Shown here: positions 40,401-43,949 of the stretch, in pieces | How the letters are laid out: every line of letters begins with the position of its first letter | Position numbering within the stretch: position 1 is the stretch's first letter | Source of the DNA: Anodontia alba | Taxonomy: Eukaryota; Mollusca; Bivalvia; Lucinida; Lucinidae | Assembly: GCA_964016985.1 (NCBI GenBank) | Contig: OZ024823.1 | Span: forward strand, 35,941,687-36,005,686 | Direction: 5' to 3' | Length of the DNA stretch: 64,000 nt | Program-made: the position numbers and the translations under genes | Notes under the pieces: generated by a model | Databases searched by the model: none | Told to the model about the DNA's origin: nothing | Seen by the model: the letters and a program-made list of their open reading frames with translations, nothing else

Positions 40401-41385
40401 AAAAAATTTGATCACCATGACTTCCAGATATTTGAGCTAGGAAGTCCTGTTGACAGCTAGTGCAAGCACTGTCATAATCACTGATAGTGGAATCATTTAC
40501 AGCTCTGATTAACAAACAGTATTTACTATTTCTGACTAAGAGACAAACAACTTTTTGCCTGCACTCGGATACTGCTTGTTGTACAACAAACTTTATTAAT
40601 CCATTATGTGTGTATACAAGTTTACATGTATAACAATGTAGTGCGGATTTCAACAAGAAAATTTCTTTGATGTGTCAGTTGCAAGCATGACTTAACTGGC
40701 AAACAACACATGGAGAATTCTTTGTCTCGGTCAATAAAAAATTGCTAAGTTTGAGAAAAATTAGAACTTGGGTATGACCTTGTGGTAAAATTGCATGACA
40801 ATAATTCAAAGACATTATTGCTTGATTAACTTTATGATTAAAACTATACAAATACATGTGATTGAAACTTATTTCTATATGCGGAGGCGGAGCAAATCCT
40901 CACAGGAATGGATCCATTCTCAGTTTCCAGCTACTGATCTGTATCCAGAGACACTTATTTGAAAGCGCCTGTACAGGGATACGCATATGCTTTGCAATCC
41001 TTAGTGGTTCATCCTGCAAAACTACATTCCAGCAGGTATTAGACAAATACATACAACTGCAGTAATAATAGATATATTTACCATTTCGCCATGGGTCTGG
41101 TGGATCCAAGTAGCTATGTACTGGCTCAACTGGAAAGACAACCTTTCTCATTTTCTTATTAGGACTGCCTTTTTGCGAGTCCATCTTCGTATATGAAACG
41201 TTATTTTCTGTTTCAGTTTCAATCGTTTTATCACATTTAAGTGTAAGACCTGGCTCAGCATCATCATCTGATGGTTTGTTTACTTCCTGTCTAACTGATG
41301 GGGTGTTTTCTTGTATTTCCACTTCACTTTCATCTTCTGTACGCGGTGTCCCTGTGTCATTATTAGTGACAACAGGTGCATCCAT
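841..41385 (-). CDS. PPP1R37: PPP1R37-like protein phosphatase 1 regulatory subunit, 11 coding exons (joined)
   Basis: Leucine-rich-repeat regulatory (inhibitory) subunit of the Ser/Thr phosphatase PP1. Coding segments on the minus strand: 41385-41082, 39914-39817, 37229-37184, 23950-23850, 18044-17925, 16179-16029, 10310-10165, 9268-9143, 7352-7211, 5430-5264, 2799-841. Every intron is GT-AG and the phase is continuous; exons 1-10 total 1401 nt (467 codons). Seen: an RVxF-type PP1-docking motif KVVF (residues 81-84) followed by a DPPDPWR motif as in the human protein, an LRR domain from about residue 135 to 467, and a long acidic tail with KKLFSVTRV near residue 627, like the human KVFVVTRV site. 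With the TGA at 841 the product is about 1119 aa, against 691 in human; the extra length is low-complexity tail. Function comes from the family. The C-terminal end is uncertain (see exon 11). Confidence 0.93.
2845..3002 (-). repeat. SINE-like retroposon, family R
   Basis: On the minus strand it reads from an ...AGAATGTGCAC... body to TTGACTGGGCCATAAAATC followed by a tail of CAAACAAACAAT. The same sequence forms the TSD-bounded insertion at 35750-35977, so this is a 5'-truncated copy of that family. Confidence 0.7.
3338..3550 (-). repeat. tRNA-derived SINE, family S1 (copy 1)
   Basis: On the minus strand it has an A-box-like GTGCCGAGTGGTTAGCTC, a B-box GGTTCGAATCCC about 40 bp later, and a 3' end of ...AAACACCAAACCATCATCAT. 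These are RNA polymerase III internal promoter signals of a tRNA-related SINE; the body is too diverged to be a functional tRNA. Other copies are at 6.2, 7.7 and 24.1 kb. Confidence 0.8.
3579..3801. mobile_element. MITE, CAGTAAATGTCC family, with palindromic core
   Basis: Left end TA/CAGTAAATGTCC, right end AAATTTTAGGACATTTT, with the core palindrome CAGTCTGATC flanked by GTAGACC-type arms near 3635-3690. TA at the left junction suggests mariner-type integration. The right junction is degenerate, so that end is approximate. Confidence 0.65.
3956..4276. mobile_element. Mariner-like MITE (CAGTCGAACCTCG termini)
   Basis: Begins CAGTCGAACCTCGTTATCTC and ends as its imperfect inverse, ...GAGATAATGAGAGTCGACTG. 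It is flanked on both sides by TA, the Tc1/mariner target-site duplication. 321 bp, non-coding; several internal TATCTCGAA motifs look like subterminal repeats. Confidence 0.85.
4968..5043. repeat. Palindromic core of the GTAGACC MITE group
   Basis: Imperfect 70-bp palindrome: GTGTAGACCTAGATCAAACTG, a CTC AAG GAG apex, then the inverse ending TCTACATTGTTTGC. The same core, with different apex sequences, recurs inside several otherwise different MITEs in this window (3.6, 5.7, 8.6, 9.8, 17.1, 18.8, 20.4, 20.9, 37.5, 63.9 kb). A related, more diverged copy lies at 4707-4786. Confidence 0.75.
5264..5430 (-). CDS. PPP1R37: PPP1R37 exon 10 (last LRR)
   Basis: Encodes G-A-V-A-L-A-E-V-I-A-D-T-A-R-L-V-R-L-D-L, then Q-E-N-D-I-K-T-A-G-L-M-A-L-S-L-A-L-K-V-N, then S-L-S-R-L-D-L-D-K-D-T-K-K-E-Q. 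Nearly residue-for-residue like human RLDLRENEIKTGGLMALSLALKVNHS. Acceptor TTTTACAG; the donor is GTTGGT, a weaker site than the others. 167 nt, ending in phase 0. Confidence 0.96.
5614..5820. mobile_element. piggyBac-like MITE, family T (copy 1)
   Basis: 207 bp with termini CCCTTGTCCTGCTGAA and TTCAGCATGGCAAGGG, flanked by TTAA at 5610-5613 and 5821-5824. TTAA duplication plus CCYT termini is the signature of the piggyBac superfamily. Contains the palindrome GATCAGTTGGCTTC/GAAGCCAACTGATC. Non-coding, so mobilised in trans if at all. Confidence 0.85.
6197..6385 (-). repeat. tRNA-derived SINE, family S1 (copy 2)
   Basis: Diverged copy: on the minus strand GCACCGAATTGCTAGTGCTA resembles an A box and CAGGTTTGTATCCTG a decayed B box. 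The 3' part shares the TTGAAAGGACGG...ACACCAT ending of the other S1 copies. Confidence 0.65.
6571..6817. mobile_element. MITE with GGGTTGAGCGCAAGACTA terminal repeats
   Basis: Left CGAGGGTTGAGCGCAAGACT and right AGTCTTGCGCTCAACCCTTG are inverted copies about 20 bp long. Between them a palindrome at 6670-6745 has the centre GCCATTGCTCATATGAGCAA. Non-coding. Confidence 0.75.
6850..7195. mobile_element. M1 palindromic MITE, two nested copies
   Basis: M1 is the commonest repeat of this window. It reads CTTATTTCTCCA...AACATATGTTGTGGGTACTC ATTAGAAG, a GCCTCGGCGAGGC-type apex, and then the inverse, so a single strand can fold into a long hairpin. Here a second copy, lacking its left inner arm, is inserted in the first. 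Confidence 0.8.
7211..7352 (-). CDS. PPP1R37: PPP1R37 exon 9 (LRR)
   Basis: Encodes K-K-T-E-S-L-E-T-L-N-L-G-H-N-P-I-T-N-E-G and then L-L-K-L-G-L-S-G-T-K-V-S-C-E. Aligns with human SLETLNLGHNPIGNEGV and LRLGLASTKLTCEG. Acceptor GATTTCAG, donor GTATTA at 7210. 142 nt, phase 0 in and phase 1 out. Confidence 0.95.
7690..7860 (-). repeat. tRNA-derived SINE, family S1 (copy 3, degraded)
   Basis: On the minus strand GTGGCCCAGTGGTTAATGCTC is the A-box region. The B-box region is decayed. The GCACAGAGCCTTCCATTATC segment is shared with the copies at 3.3 and 24.1 kb. Confidence 0.6.
7889..8157. mobile_element. M1 palindromic MITE with duplicated core
   Basis: Outer ends AGGAACTGTTAATGAGG and CCTCCTTAACTATTCCT are inverted. 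The hairpin core (GTGGGTACTCATTAGAAG and inverse) is present twice in tandem, at about 7958-8025 and 8035-8107. Confidence 0.8.
8556..8766. mobile_element. MITE, CAGTAAATGTCC family (copy 2)
   Basis: Starts TA/CAGTAAATTCC and ends GGACATTTACCA/TA. The central palindrome is CAGACTGCTCCTAAAGGAGC and its continuation. Same layout as 3579-3801. Confidence 0.75.
9143..9268 (-). CDS. PPP1R37: PPP1R37 exon 8 (LRR)
   Basis: Encodes D-V-G-V-H-H-I-C-E-G-L-A-E-Q-K, then L-L-T-L-V-L-W-N-N-Q-I, ending I-S-Q-A-L. ICEGL and TLVLWNNQ are diagnostic of PPP1R37. Acceptor GTTCTAG, donor GTAGGC at 9142. 126 nt, phase 0 both sides. Confidence 0.95.
9331..9528. mobile_element. TA-bounded MITE, CACCACAACC family (copy 1)
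   Basis: Termini CACCACAACCTCTTTATAAC and ...TATAGAGTGGTTGTAGTG, flanked by TA on both sides, with internal palindrome AATGTATAGATTATAT and inverse. A second copy is at 13142-13373. Confidence 0.8.
9664..9865. mobile_element. piggyBac-like MITE, family T (copy 2)
   Basis: CCCTTGTTATGCTGAATAAA at the left, GATTCAGCAGATGG/TTAA at the right, and the same GATCAGTTGGCT palindrome. The left TTAA has decayed to ATAA. Orientation is opposite to copy 1: the diverged AATCAGATTACTT arm comes first. Confidence 0.75.
10165..10310 (-). CDS. PPP1R37: PPP1R37 exon 7 (LRR)
   Basis: Encodes V-A-A-L-K-M-N-E-V-L-K-E-L-F-I-G-D-N-K-L, then Q-V-G-N-L-L-K-F-N, then L-E-L-L-D-L-R-N-N-H-L-Q. The ALKMN, DNKL, GNLLKFN and LDLRNNH blocks match the human LRRs. 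Acceptor GTTCCAG, donor GTAGGT at 10164. 146 nt completes the split Val codon and ends in phase 0. Confidence 0.95.
10660..10925. repeat. Dispersed repeat (AGATCATCCTGTGCAT family)
   Basis: Shares phrases such as TCTTCAGGCATAT, CAGATCATCCTGTGCAT and CAGGTTGATCTGAGT with 8770-8840, 25675-25700, 31237-31340 and 46530-46700. No ends could be fixed; probably an old SINE or MITE-like family. Confidence 0.45.
11501..11962. mobile_element. Foldback element with ~180-bp arms
   Basis: TATCGTGATATACAGTGTGG at 11501 and its imperfect inverse ending GCGATATA at 11962 form long inverted arms. Inside, GTGACCAAATGACTAAGT, TTCTTGAGAACATTGG and related stretches on the left are matched by their inverses on the right, leaving a short centre near 11700. 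No coding capacity. Confidence 0.8.
11970..13135. other. Intron 6 stretch without recognised features
   Basis: AT-rich intronic DNA with a T16 run near 12320 and a short inverted pair, GGAAGCAACTCAAACTG / GGAGTTGCTTCC (12218-12270). No exon, RNA gene or clear mobile element was recognised. Confidence 0.5.
13142..13373. mobile_element. TA-bounded MITE, CACCACAACC family (copy 2)
   Basis: Begins CACCACATCTTTATAACAC and ends AAAGAGGTAGCAGTG, flanked by TA. The internal palindrome GTATAGATTATAT...ATAGAATCTATAC is centred on AATGACCATTATGGTCATT. Confidence 0.8.
13601..15779. mobile_element. Satellite-carrying element with 145-bp tandem units (element P1)
   Basis: The left end carries AACAAGAGGCCCACGGGCC and GCTCACCTGAG. 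The right end has a GACGGACGACG run, GACCACAATAGCTCACC and GTGCTCAGGTGAGCTAA, so the ends contain inverted CTCACCTGAG / CTCAGGTGAG. The middle (about 13850-15640) is some 12 tandem units of 145 bp, each with AGATTTTCAAGATGGCGGCC and its palindrome GGCGGCCATCTTG. TATCAATAAA occurs just outside both ends (13591 and 15780) and may be a target duplication. The repeated ~60-85 aa frames inside are satellite translations. The architecture resembles bivalve tandem-repeat (pearl-type) elements. Confidence 0.85.
16029..16179 (-). CDS. PPP1R37: PPP1R37 exon 6 (LRR)
   Basis: Encodes T-P-C-V-T-F-I-D-A-K-N-C-D-L-N-E-R, then I-L-G-R-S-L-R, then L-H-L-Q-S-V-G-L-A-G-R-A-L. Corresponds to human TSCLQYLDARNTPLLDHSAPFVARALRIR and the following LRR strand. 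Acceptor TTTTCAG, donor GTAAGT. 151 nt, phase 0 in and phase 1 out. Confidence 0.94.
16240..16436. mobile_element. M1 palindromic MITE
   Basis: Outer ends GAGTATTTGGTGATAAT and ATTATCACCAAATGCTCC are inverted. The core is GTGGGTACTCATTAGAAG, apex ACCTCTGCAAGGT, and the inverse. Confidence 0.8.
16588..16867 (-). repeat. tRNA-derived SINE, family S2, with target-site duplication
   Basis: Minus strand: TGGCTCAGTGGTAGAGCG (A box) and GGGTTCGATCCCCGG (B box), then about 200 bp of body ending in a CAAATAAACAAACAAAC tail. It is flanked by AGTTAAACGGACT (16575-16587) and AGTCAAACGGACT (16868-16880), a 13-bp duplication with one mismatch. That pattern shows LINE-type retroposition. Confidence 0.88.
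17040..17243. mobile_element. piggyBac-like MITE, family T (copy 3)
   Basis: CCCTTCTCTTGCTGAA at the left, TTCAGCAAGGCAAGGG at the right, TTAA at 17036-17039 and 17244-17247, and the GATCAGTTGGCTTC palindrome. It sits inside an M1 copy whose left arm (TGTTGTGGGTACTTATTA) ends at the insertion. Confidence 0.87.
17520..17705. mobile_element. M1 palindromic MITE
   Basis: Clean copy: CTTACTTCTCCACAAAAACA, GTGGGTACTCATTAGAAGCG, apex CCTCGCCGAGG, and the inverse to GTGGAGAAATATGAAAAATA, ending at TATCTAGACCTA. Confidence 0.85.
17925..18044 (-). CDS. PPP1R37: PPP1R37 exon 5 (LRR)
   Basis: Encodes T-A-V-A-I-F-E-M-V-E-Y-Y-E-S-A and on through V-N-I-S-F-N-K to R-G-W-G-A-C-A-K-L-I-R-K. The EYYESA, NISFNK and RGW blocks match the human protein closely and are among the most conserved parts of the family. 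120 nt, phase 0 both sides; acceptor TTCCAG, donor GTAGGT. Confidence 0.95.
18100..18245. mobile_element. M1 MITE with most of the right hairpin arm deleted
   Basis: The left arm runs to CATTAGAAGCACCTCGGTGAG and then jumps directly to TAATAAGAAAACTATTTATC, so the inner right arm is lost. Outer ends CTATAGCTCTTGATAAGG and CTTATCTAGACCTATG remain. Confidence 0.75.
18755..18860. repeat. Palindromic core of the GTAGACC MITE group
   Basis: CAAACAGTGTAGACCCAGAT, GAGATGCCACA/TGTGGCATCTC, then the inverse to GTCTACACTGTTG. The apex sequence (GCCACAGAATGTGGC) differs from other copies. Confidence 0.7.
19200..19790. mobile_element. M1 MITE interrupted by a 379-bp inserted block
   Basis: The left part contains the full hairpin to CACAACATATGTTTTTGTGG at about 19324. 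The sequence then departs, and M1 resumes at about 19716 with ATATGTTTTCGTGGAGAAAT and runs to TTATCTGGAGATACG. The intervening block (19337-19715) is nearly identical to 28410-28788. Confidence 0.8.
19337..19715. repeat. 379-bp block nearly identical to 28410-28788
   Basis: Same length in both places, starting GAGAGAGTTAGCAAAACTTG and ending CGCTTAGCATATTCAGCA. Only one mismatch was noticed by eye (CTATCATC against CTGTCATC). Non-coding. Such identity between intron 4 and intron 3 copies implies very recent duplication, gene conversion, or an assembly effect. Confidence 0.9.
20058..20245. mobile_element. M1 palindromic MITE (diverged)
   Basis: CTTATTTCACCATGAAAACC, GTTAGAAGTGTCTCGGC, AAGTGCTTCTAATGAGTACC and GTTTTTGTGGTGAAAC retain the hairpin arms with several substitutions. 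Confidence 0.7.
20857..21107. mobile_element. MITE, CAGTAAATGTCC family (copy 3, partial duplication)
   Basis: Left GGTAAATGTCCTAAAATTTT and right AAATTTTAGGACATTTACCG are inverted. The left inner arm AAAATGGCATATGCAAACAG is present twice in tandem (20897 and 20936), giving an asymmetric palindrome. Confidence 0.78.
21147..23620. mobile_element. Satellite-carrying element with ~145-bp tandem units (element P2)
   Basis: Same end structure as P1: left AACAAGAGGGCCATGATGGC, right GACAGACGACGGACAGAG, ATCACAATAGCTTACC and GCTCAGGTGAGCTAA. The core is about 12 units of 144-146 bp with a quite different sequence, each containing AACAAGGTTTTCCTTTGATT, GACCTAGTTTTTGACCCCAA and TTTTGAGCAAGATTCATGAT. 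A SINE interrupts one unit at 21698-21989. Reading frames here are not genes. Confidence 0.85.
21698..21989 (-). repeat. SINE with 13-bp target-site duplication
   Basis: Flanked by CACAGTTTTGAAC at 21685-21697 and 21990-22002, a perfect duplication of P2 satellite sequence. On the minus strand the element ends GTTAAACCCCAACACAATCA, a typical SINE 3' end; it contains a purine-rich GAGAAAGGGAGAAAAGAG stretch when read on the plus strand. Confidence 0.85.
23640..23835. mobile_element. M1 MITE, decayed
   Basis: GCTCTAGATAAGGCAC, CTTACTTCTCCACAAAAAC and GTGGGTACTCATTAGAAC are recognisable. The right half is rearranged and only the closing ATCTGGAGCTACGG remains. It abuts exon 4. Confidence 0.6.
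23850..23950 (-). CDS. PPP1R37: PPP1R37 exon 4 (LRR)
   Basis: Encodes G-E-R-L-D-I-K-Q-C-E-S-L-E-D-I-F-K through C-I-D-L-E-A-T-H-L-D-D-E. This aligns with human GEKLDYKTCEALEEVFK...VVDLEQTNLDEDGA. Acceptor TTTTCAG, donor GTAGGG at 23849. 101 nt, phase 1 in and phase 0 out. Confidence 0.93.
24125..24372 (-). repeat. tRNA-derived SINE, family S1 (copy 4) with internal inverted duplication
   Basis: Minus strand A box GTGGCCGAGTGGTTAGAGCA and a B-box region CGTATTCGAGTCCTGC. Around 24247-24320 the segment GCAGGACTCGAATACGG is repeated and inverted (…GGGTCCCGTATTCGAGTCC…), a local palindromic rearrangement. Confidence 0.78.
24380..24925. other. Intron 3 stretch without recognised features
   Basis: Ordinary AT-rich intron. 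A 72-codon frame at 24626 has no recognisable similarity, no flanking splice sites that fit the gene, and lies on the antisense strand, so it was not called. Confidence 0.5.
24930..25130. mobile_element. M1 palindromic MITE
   Basis: Near-complete: ATAGCTACAGATAAGAGGGG, CTTATTTCTCGATGAAAACA, core hairpin with GCGCCTTGTCGAGGTGC apex, then GCATTTTTCGGATGAAAAAA and CTTATCTGCTATG. Confidence 0.85.
26310..26470 (-). repeat. tRNA-derived SINE, family S3 (inside left arm)
   Basis: Minus strand TGCCTCGGTGGTGTAGTG (A box) and GAGTTCGATCCCAGG (B box), followed by GCTTCTCAAGCC and an ATAAACTCACTCACTC tail. Its counterpart in the other arm is at 35110-35275, so the SINE predates the duplication. Confidence 0.8.
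27660..27725. repeat. Tandem duplication of a ~35-bp unit
   Basis: AACTCTGCCTAGAATGTCCG...GAGGGCATA occurs twice back to back. It is absent as a doublet from the other arm. Confidence 0.75.
28386..28418. repeat. (GA)n microsatellite
   Basis: About 16 GA units, directly at the left border of the 379-bp block shared with 19337-19715, where only GAGAGAG remains. Confidence 0.95.
28667..30173. repeat. Tandem triplication of a 487-bp unit
   Basis: Units start at 28667, 29154 and 29641 with CATCAACCGTCCAGTCC. The first two are 487 bp; the third is about 530 bp because a 43-bp palindromic segment (ATGTGAATCGTCTGCTAGAC and inverse) is itself duplicated at 29815-29900. Units differ at only a few bases. 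The last 120 bp of the first unit's upstream context belongs to the block shared with 19.3 kb. Confidence 0.92.
30760..30935. mobile_element. M1 palindromic MITE
   Basis: Short-apex copy: CATTAGAAGTGCCAGGCACTTCTAATG with arms extending to TTTTTCATCTGAAAAATGC and TGGATACCACCTCTTATCTG. Confidence 0.82.
31090..33005. other. Intron 3 interior without clear features
   Basis: AT-rich. About 31237-31400 shares phrases with the inner edge of the 25.7-kb arm (CAGGCTGATCTGAGT, CAGGTCTTATTGTCC). The rest, including TATAAAAAG near 32410, shows no exon, RNA gene or bounded element that I can support. Confidence 0.5.
33011..33086. repeat. 19-bp minisatellite, four units
   Basis: TATTCCGGTATTTCGGTAG repeated about four times with point differences. 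Confidence 0.9.
35110..35275 (+). repeat. tRNA-derived SINE, family S3 (inside right arm)
   Basis: TAGGTGGTGTAGTGGTAAAG (A box) and AAGTTCGATCCCAGGC (B box), then TTTCATATGGGACTTTTAACC. Counterpart of 26310-26470. Confidence 0.8.
35750..35977 (+). repeat. SINE-like retroposon, family R, with 13-bp target duplication
   Basis: Flanked by perfect ACCGGGGTTTTCT copies at 35737-35749 and 35978-35990, and ending in CAACACAAACAAACAAAAA. The equivalent site in the left arm (around 25844-25856) has a single AGATAACCCCGGT, an internal empty site showing insertion after the arms separated. No clear polymerase III boxes. Confidence 0.92.
36915..37165. mobile_element. M1 MITE with minisatellite expansion
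   Basis: Begins TATATGCTGTGGGTGCTCAT and ends GTGCAGGAGTAAGACAAATTA...TACTCCTTAACAAGTCC. The right arm has been replaced by six copies of a 24-bp unit. Confidence 0.8.
36976..37119. repeat. 24-bp minisatellite, six perfect units
   Basis: CATCACTACCAAGAATGTGT plus TTTT, six times without a noticed difference. Because 24 is a multiple of three it yields octapeptide-repeat frames in several registers; these are artefacts. It lies 65 bp downstream (on the minus strand) of the exon 3 donor. Confidence 0.97.
37184..37229 (-). CDS. PPP1R37: PPP1R37 exon 3 (46-nt microexon-like)
   Basis: Encodes C-I-D-N-V-G-E-R-Y-E-I-L-S-L-K plus one base, the start of the first LRR. It corresponds to the human GHRLDCLDLKG strand. 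Acceptor TTTTCCAG, donor GTAAGAA. Phase 0 in, phase 1 out, matched exactly by exon 4. The adjoining intron 3 is 13.2 kb, the largest in the gene. Confidence 0.9.
37387..37602. mobile_element. MITE, CAGTAAATGTCC family (copy 4, reverse)
   Basis: Left GGTAACAACTGTCCCAAAAT and right CGAAATTTTAGGACATTTACCG, with GTAGATCCTGATCATACC...CAGTCTGATCTGCAC as a shortened palindrome. A further fragment lies at about 38030-38155. Confidence 0.7.
38335..38550 (-). repeat. SINE-like retroposon, family R
   Basis: Minus strand head GATCATGAAATCATTTCTGT matches the head of the 35750 copy; the tail end is GACTGGGCCATAAAATTCC. Diverged by perhaps 25% from that copy. Confidence 0.75.
38612..38815. mobile_element. 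M1 palindromic MITE (most complete copy)
   Basis: ATAGCTACAGATAAGAGGGG at the left, GTTGCTATGT at the right, arms CTTATTTCTCGATGAAAACA / GTTTTCATCGAGAAATAAG, and the perfect apex CGCCTCGGCGAGGCG. Good reference copy for the family. Confidence 0.88.
39590..39790. mobile_element. M1 palindromic MITE (diverged)
   Basis: AGATAAGCCCTAGCTTCAGT, GTATGTTGTGGGCATTCATG, GGTGAGGCACTTCTGCTGAG, then GAAATAAGAAAAATATTTAC and CTTATCTAGCACTATG. It ends about 30 bp before the exon 2 donor. Confidence 0.75.
39817..39914 (-). CDS. PPP1R37: PPP1R37 exon 2
   Basis: Encodes V-P-K-W-K-T-E-D-L-L-K-A-Y-K-L-G-C-E-R-H and on to V-Q-Q-L-S. This matches the human segment that follows DPWR (DEVIGAYKQACQKLNC..., leading into the LRRs). 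The acceptor is TTTTCAG, the donor GTAAGT at 39816. The exon has 98 nt and ends in phase 0. The exon is far too short for ORF-based detection and was found by phase and homology. Confidence 0.92.
41082..41385 (-). CDS. PPP1R37: PPP1R37 exon 1 (start codon, acidic N-terminus, RVxF motif)
   Basis: Starts at ATG (M-D-A-P-V-V) and encodes 101 codons plus one base. The first 70 residues are acidic and Ser/Thr-rich without recognisable fold. They are followed by a basic stretch and KVVFPV (residues 81-86), which fits the PP1-docking consensus, then DPPDPWRN (94-101), which aligns with the human EPKDPWRH block. The donor is GTAAATA at 41081. This ATG was chosen because the conserved docking block lies downstream in the same frame and the next exon continues the phase (G+TG = Val). 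Confidence 0.93.
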
Positions 41386-41502
41386 TTTTAGGAAAACGCT
41401 AGCACATTTCTAGAATACTTAGAGTGATACTGTGGCAAAAAATGCACAGAAAAATGTATCCAACTTTCGCTACTGCCACTTGTCAGCCTCCATCATTATA
41501 AT

Positions 41503-41514
41503 TGCACATGCGCA
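41503..41514. promoter_or_regulatory. NRF1-like motif upstream of PPP1R37
   Basis: TGCACATGCGCA lies about 120 bp upstream of the ATG and differs by one base from the NRF1 consensus YGCGCAYGCGCR, a common element of housekeeping promoters. No TATA box was recognised. A single motif match by eye, so weak support. Confidence 0.25.
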
Positions 41515-41943
41515 CTCGGGAATTTCGACATTTCGCACGTATCGGACCGAATAGATGAACAATTAACCGAAGGGACTTCATCTGGTGCATTCTTATGGTA
41601 TCAAATAATGAATCTAGTTGAAATAAGCAACCAACAATTACTGAAAAACGAGTCAAATTCTATTATTTAATTCCAGAGATATGCAGACTTGAAATCTGGA
41701 ATGTAACCGAACTTGATTACCATTTTGGCTGCTTTTAATATATATATATCTCCTGTACAGGAAACCCATAACTCCGTTCCTAAGGTTCAGAAATCCTGCT
41801 ATCAATTTTGTATTGCAAGAATGATTTTCTGTACATATATTTTATACATTTGACTAAATACCTATAAGAATCTTAAGATTAAAAGAAATAAAACTCACAT
41901 CCTTACATTCTACAATCTTCAGAAAATGAAAGGGGTGTTTTGG

Positions 41944-42723
41944 TCCCGGGTCGTTTCGCCCGTGGGTCGTTTCGCCCCTATTTGGTGGGTCGTTTCGCCC
42001 TTGTTTTTTATTAAAGCACCAAGGCTTGAGCCAGTCCATGTTTGGAGATATTTACGGTGGCCTGGACTTTCCCACGATAATTTTTAGGTGAGTGCGGGTT
42101 CGGGGGGGTGGGGGGGGGGTCCTGATTCATACTGGAGAAAACCCCTTACTCATGAGGAACGTGCACCGTTTCATAGAATTTACACGAAATGCACAACTCA
42201 GACATAACTAGAGATTCTTTGACAATCAGAAGAAGATTTCAAAGATGAATGATGCGATGTGGACTGAAATTCATTTATATACACTACGGTCGGCACATAA
42301 AAGCATTTTTAAAACAAAAATAAGTTGTGCATAAATTTTTTGTGGATCATTAAATCCTTTTCAGGAAGGTCGGCCGCCATTCGCCGCCAAAGACAAAGGC
42401 CAAACACCGTCTTTAATTGACAGGCATGAGTAACCTTCGTTAATTTGTGATTATAAGCCTGAAAGGATTACCGTAATGGATTAACGCCTTTATCAATTAA
42501 CGCGCACGTGTTTTCACACTTCTGTCATCTCGTATAATTAATAATACTGTCAAAACAACCACATAATGACATTAATTATCTATCTATCCGTCCGTCCATC
42601 TGCCTGTCTGTTTCCATCTGTCCGTCCGTCCATCTATCCATCCATCCATCCATCCATCCAGTTTAACTTTCTGTCTGTAAGTGCCTTAAAATTGAGCCGA
42701 AACGATCTATCCCACGCACCATC

Positions 42724-42766
<43 letters not shown>

Positions 42767-43290
42767 TCATTCATTCATTCATTTTGTATATCTGTCCGTA
42801 TGGGCCTTATAATATCTATGATCAATCCATCTATCCACCCATTCCTCCCTCCCTCCATTTCTCCATCCAGTTCGTCTATCTGTATGTCCGTATGGGGCTA
42901 ATAATATATTCATTCATTCATCCATTAAATCATTCATTCATACATTCATTCATCCATTAAATCATTAATTAATTAATTCATTCATTCATTCATCCATCAA
43001 TCCATCCATCCATCCATCCATCCATCCATTTTGTCTATCTGTCCGTATGGGCCTTATAATATCTATGATCCATCCATCTATCCACCCACCCATCTCACCC
43101 TCCCTCCCTCCATCCAGTTTGTCTATCTGCATGTCCGTATGGGCCTTATAATATATTGGGGCGACATGACCCGGGGCGAAACGAGTCACGGGCGAAACGA
43201 CCCACCTAATAAGGGCGAAACGACCCACCCCAAAAACAAGGGCAAAACGACCCAGGGCGAAACGACCCACGGGCGAAACGACCCGGATTC
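41944..43290. mobile_element. GTTTCGCCC-terminal element with microsatellite core
   Basis: Left end: CCGGGTCGTTTCGCCCGTGG and further TCGTTTCGCCC copies (41946-42001). Right end: about seven inverted GGGCGAAACGACCC copies (43160-43286), closing GGGCGAAACGACCCGG. The direct repeat GGTGTTTTGG sits at 41934-41943 and 43291-43300, a probable 10-bp target duplication. The centre includes non-repeat DNA (42010-42560) and long TCCA, CATT and CA microsatellites (42566-43130). Non-coding; related GTTTCGCCCC motifs occur at 50754-50800. Confidence 0.75.
42566..43130. repeat. Compound microsatellite (TCCA/TCCG, CA, CATT)
   Basis: Runs of TCCATCCATCCA, an ACACAC tract (about 42735-42766) and CATTCATTCATT, plus about three copies of TATGGGCCTTATAATAT as spacer. 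Reading frames across it are Ser/Pro/Ile-rich repeat translations. Confidence 0.93.
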
Positions 43291-43682
43291 GGTGTTTTGG
43301 GCATGTTCACATAACTCCGTTCACTCAAATTTCTTTGATTGTCACAGGCAGCCAGATTCATTCTATGCATTATATAATGAGCATTTAATTTAGACTATAA
43401 CTGTTCTAAATTGTTAGTTTAAACATATTTTATTTCCAATTTAGTGCATGTACAAAACATACAATGTCATAACACAACCAGGATTAGAACGGAAGCTTAA
43501 AGCTTATTTTGTTCTTTTCCCAAAACATGCATAACTGTATATATACTGACAGAAAAAAAAAACAACTAATACAATACTAATATTTACAAGCGGTTACATC
43601 TTATGCATTACATGCATGTTAATACAGTTTAAATTCGCATTATATATACTAAGAAAATAAACTAACATGTAAGGAGTATTTA

Positions 43683-43702
43683 GTAGCTAATAATAATAAT
43701 AG

Positions 43703-43765
<63 letters not shown>

Positions 43766-43790
43766 TAGTATTATCATTAATCATTATTAT
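43683..43790. repeat. Palindromic (TAA)n/(TTA)n microsatellite
   Basis: AATAATAATA runs directly into TTATTATTATT, giving a self-complementary tract of about 90 bp. Confidence 0.95.
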
Positions 43791-43949
43791 TATGTTGGTA
43801 CAATACTAGGTACAAAAAAGTGAGAATAATACTCAAAGGGTAGAAGTAAGTAGGGGATAGAAGGGAAAGTAGAAAAAAAAAAAAGAAAGAAAAACAAAAT
43901 AAGAGAATAATTGCTCTGGAGATGGAGGGGTACAGAGAATGCAAGTAAC

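Noticed and set aside
41760..42060. Upstream small ORF or alternative first exon of PPP1R37 (61-aa frame at 41854-42039)
   Set aside because: The frame runs through the GTTTCGCCC terminal repeats of a mobile element and has no splice donor joining it to exon 1.
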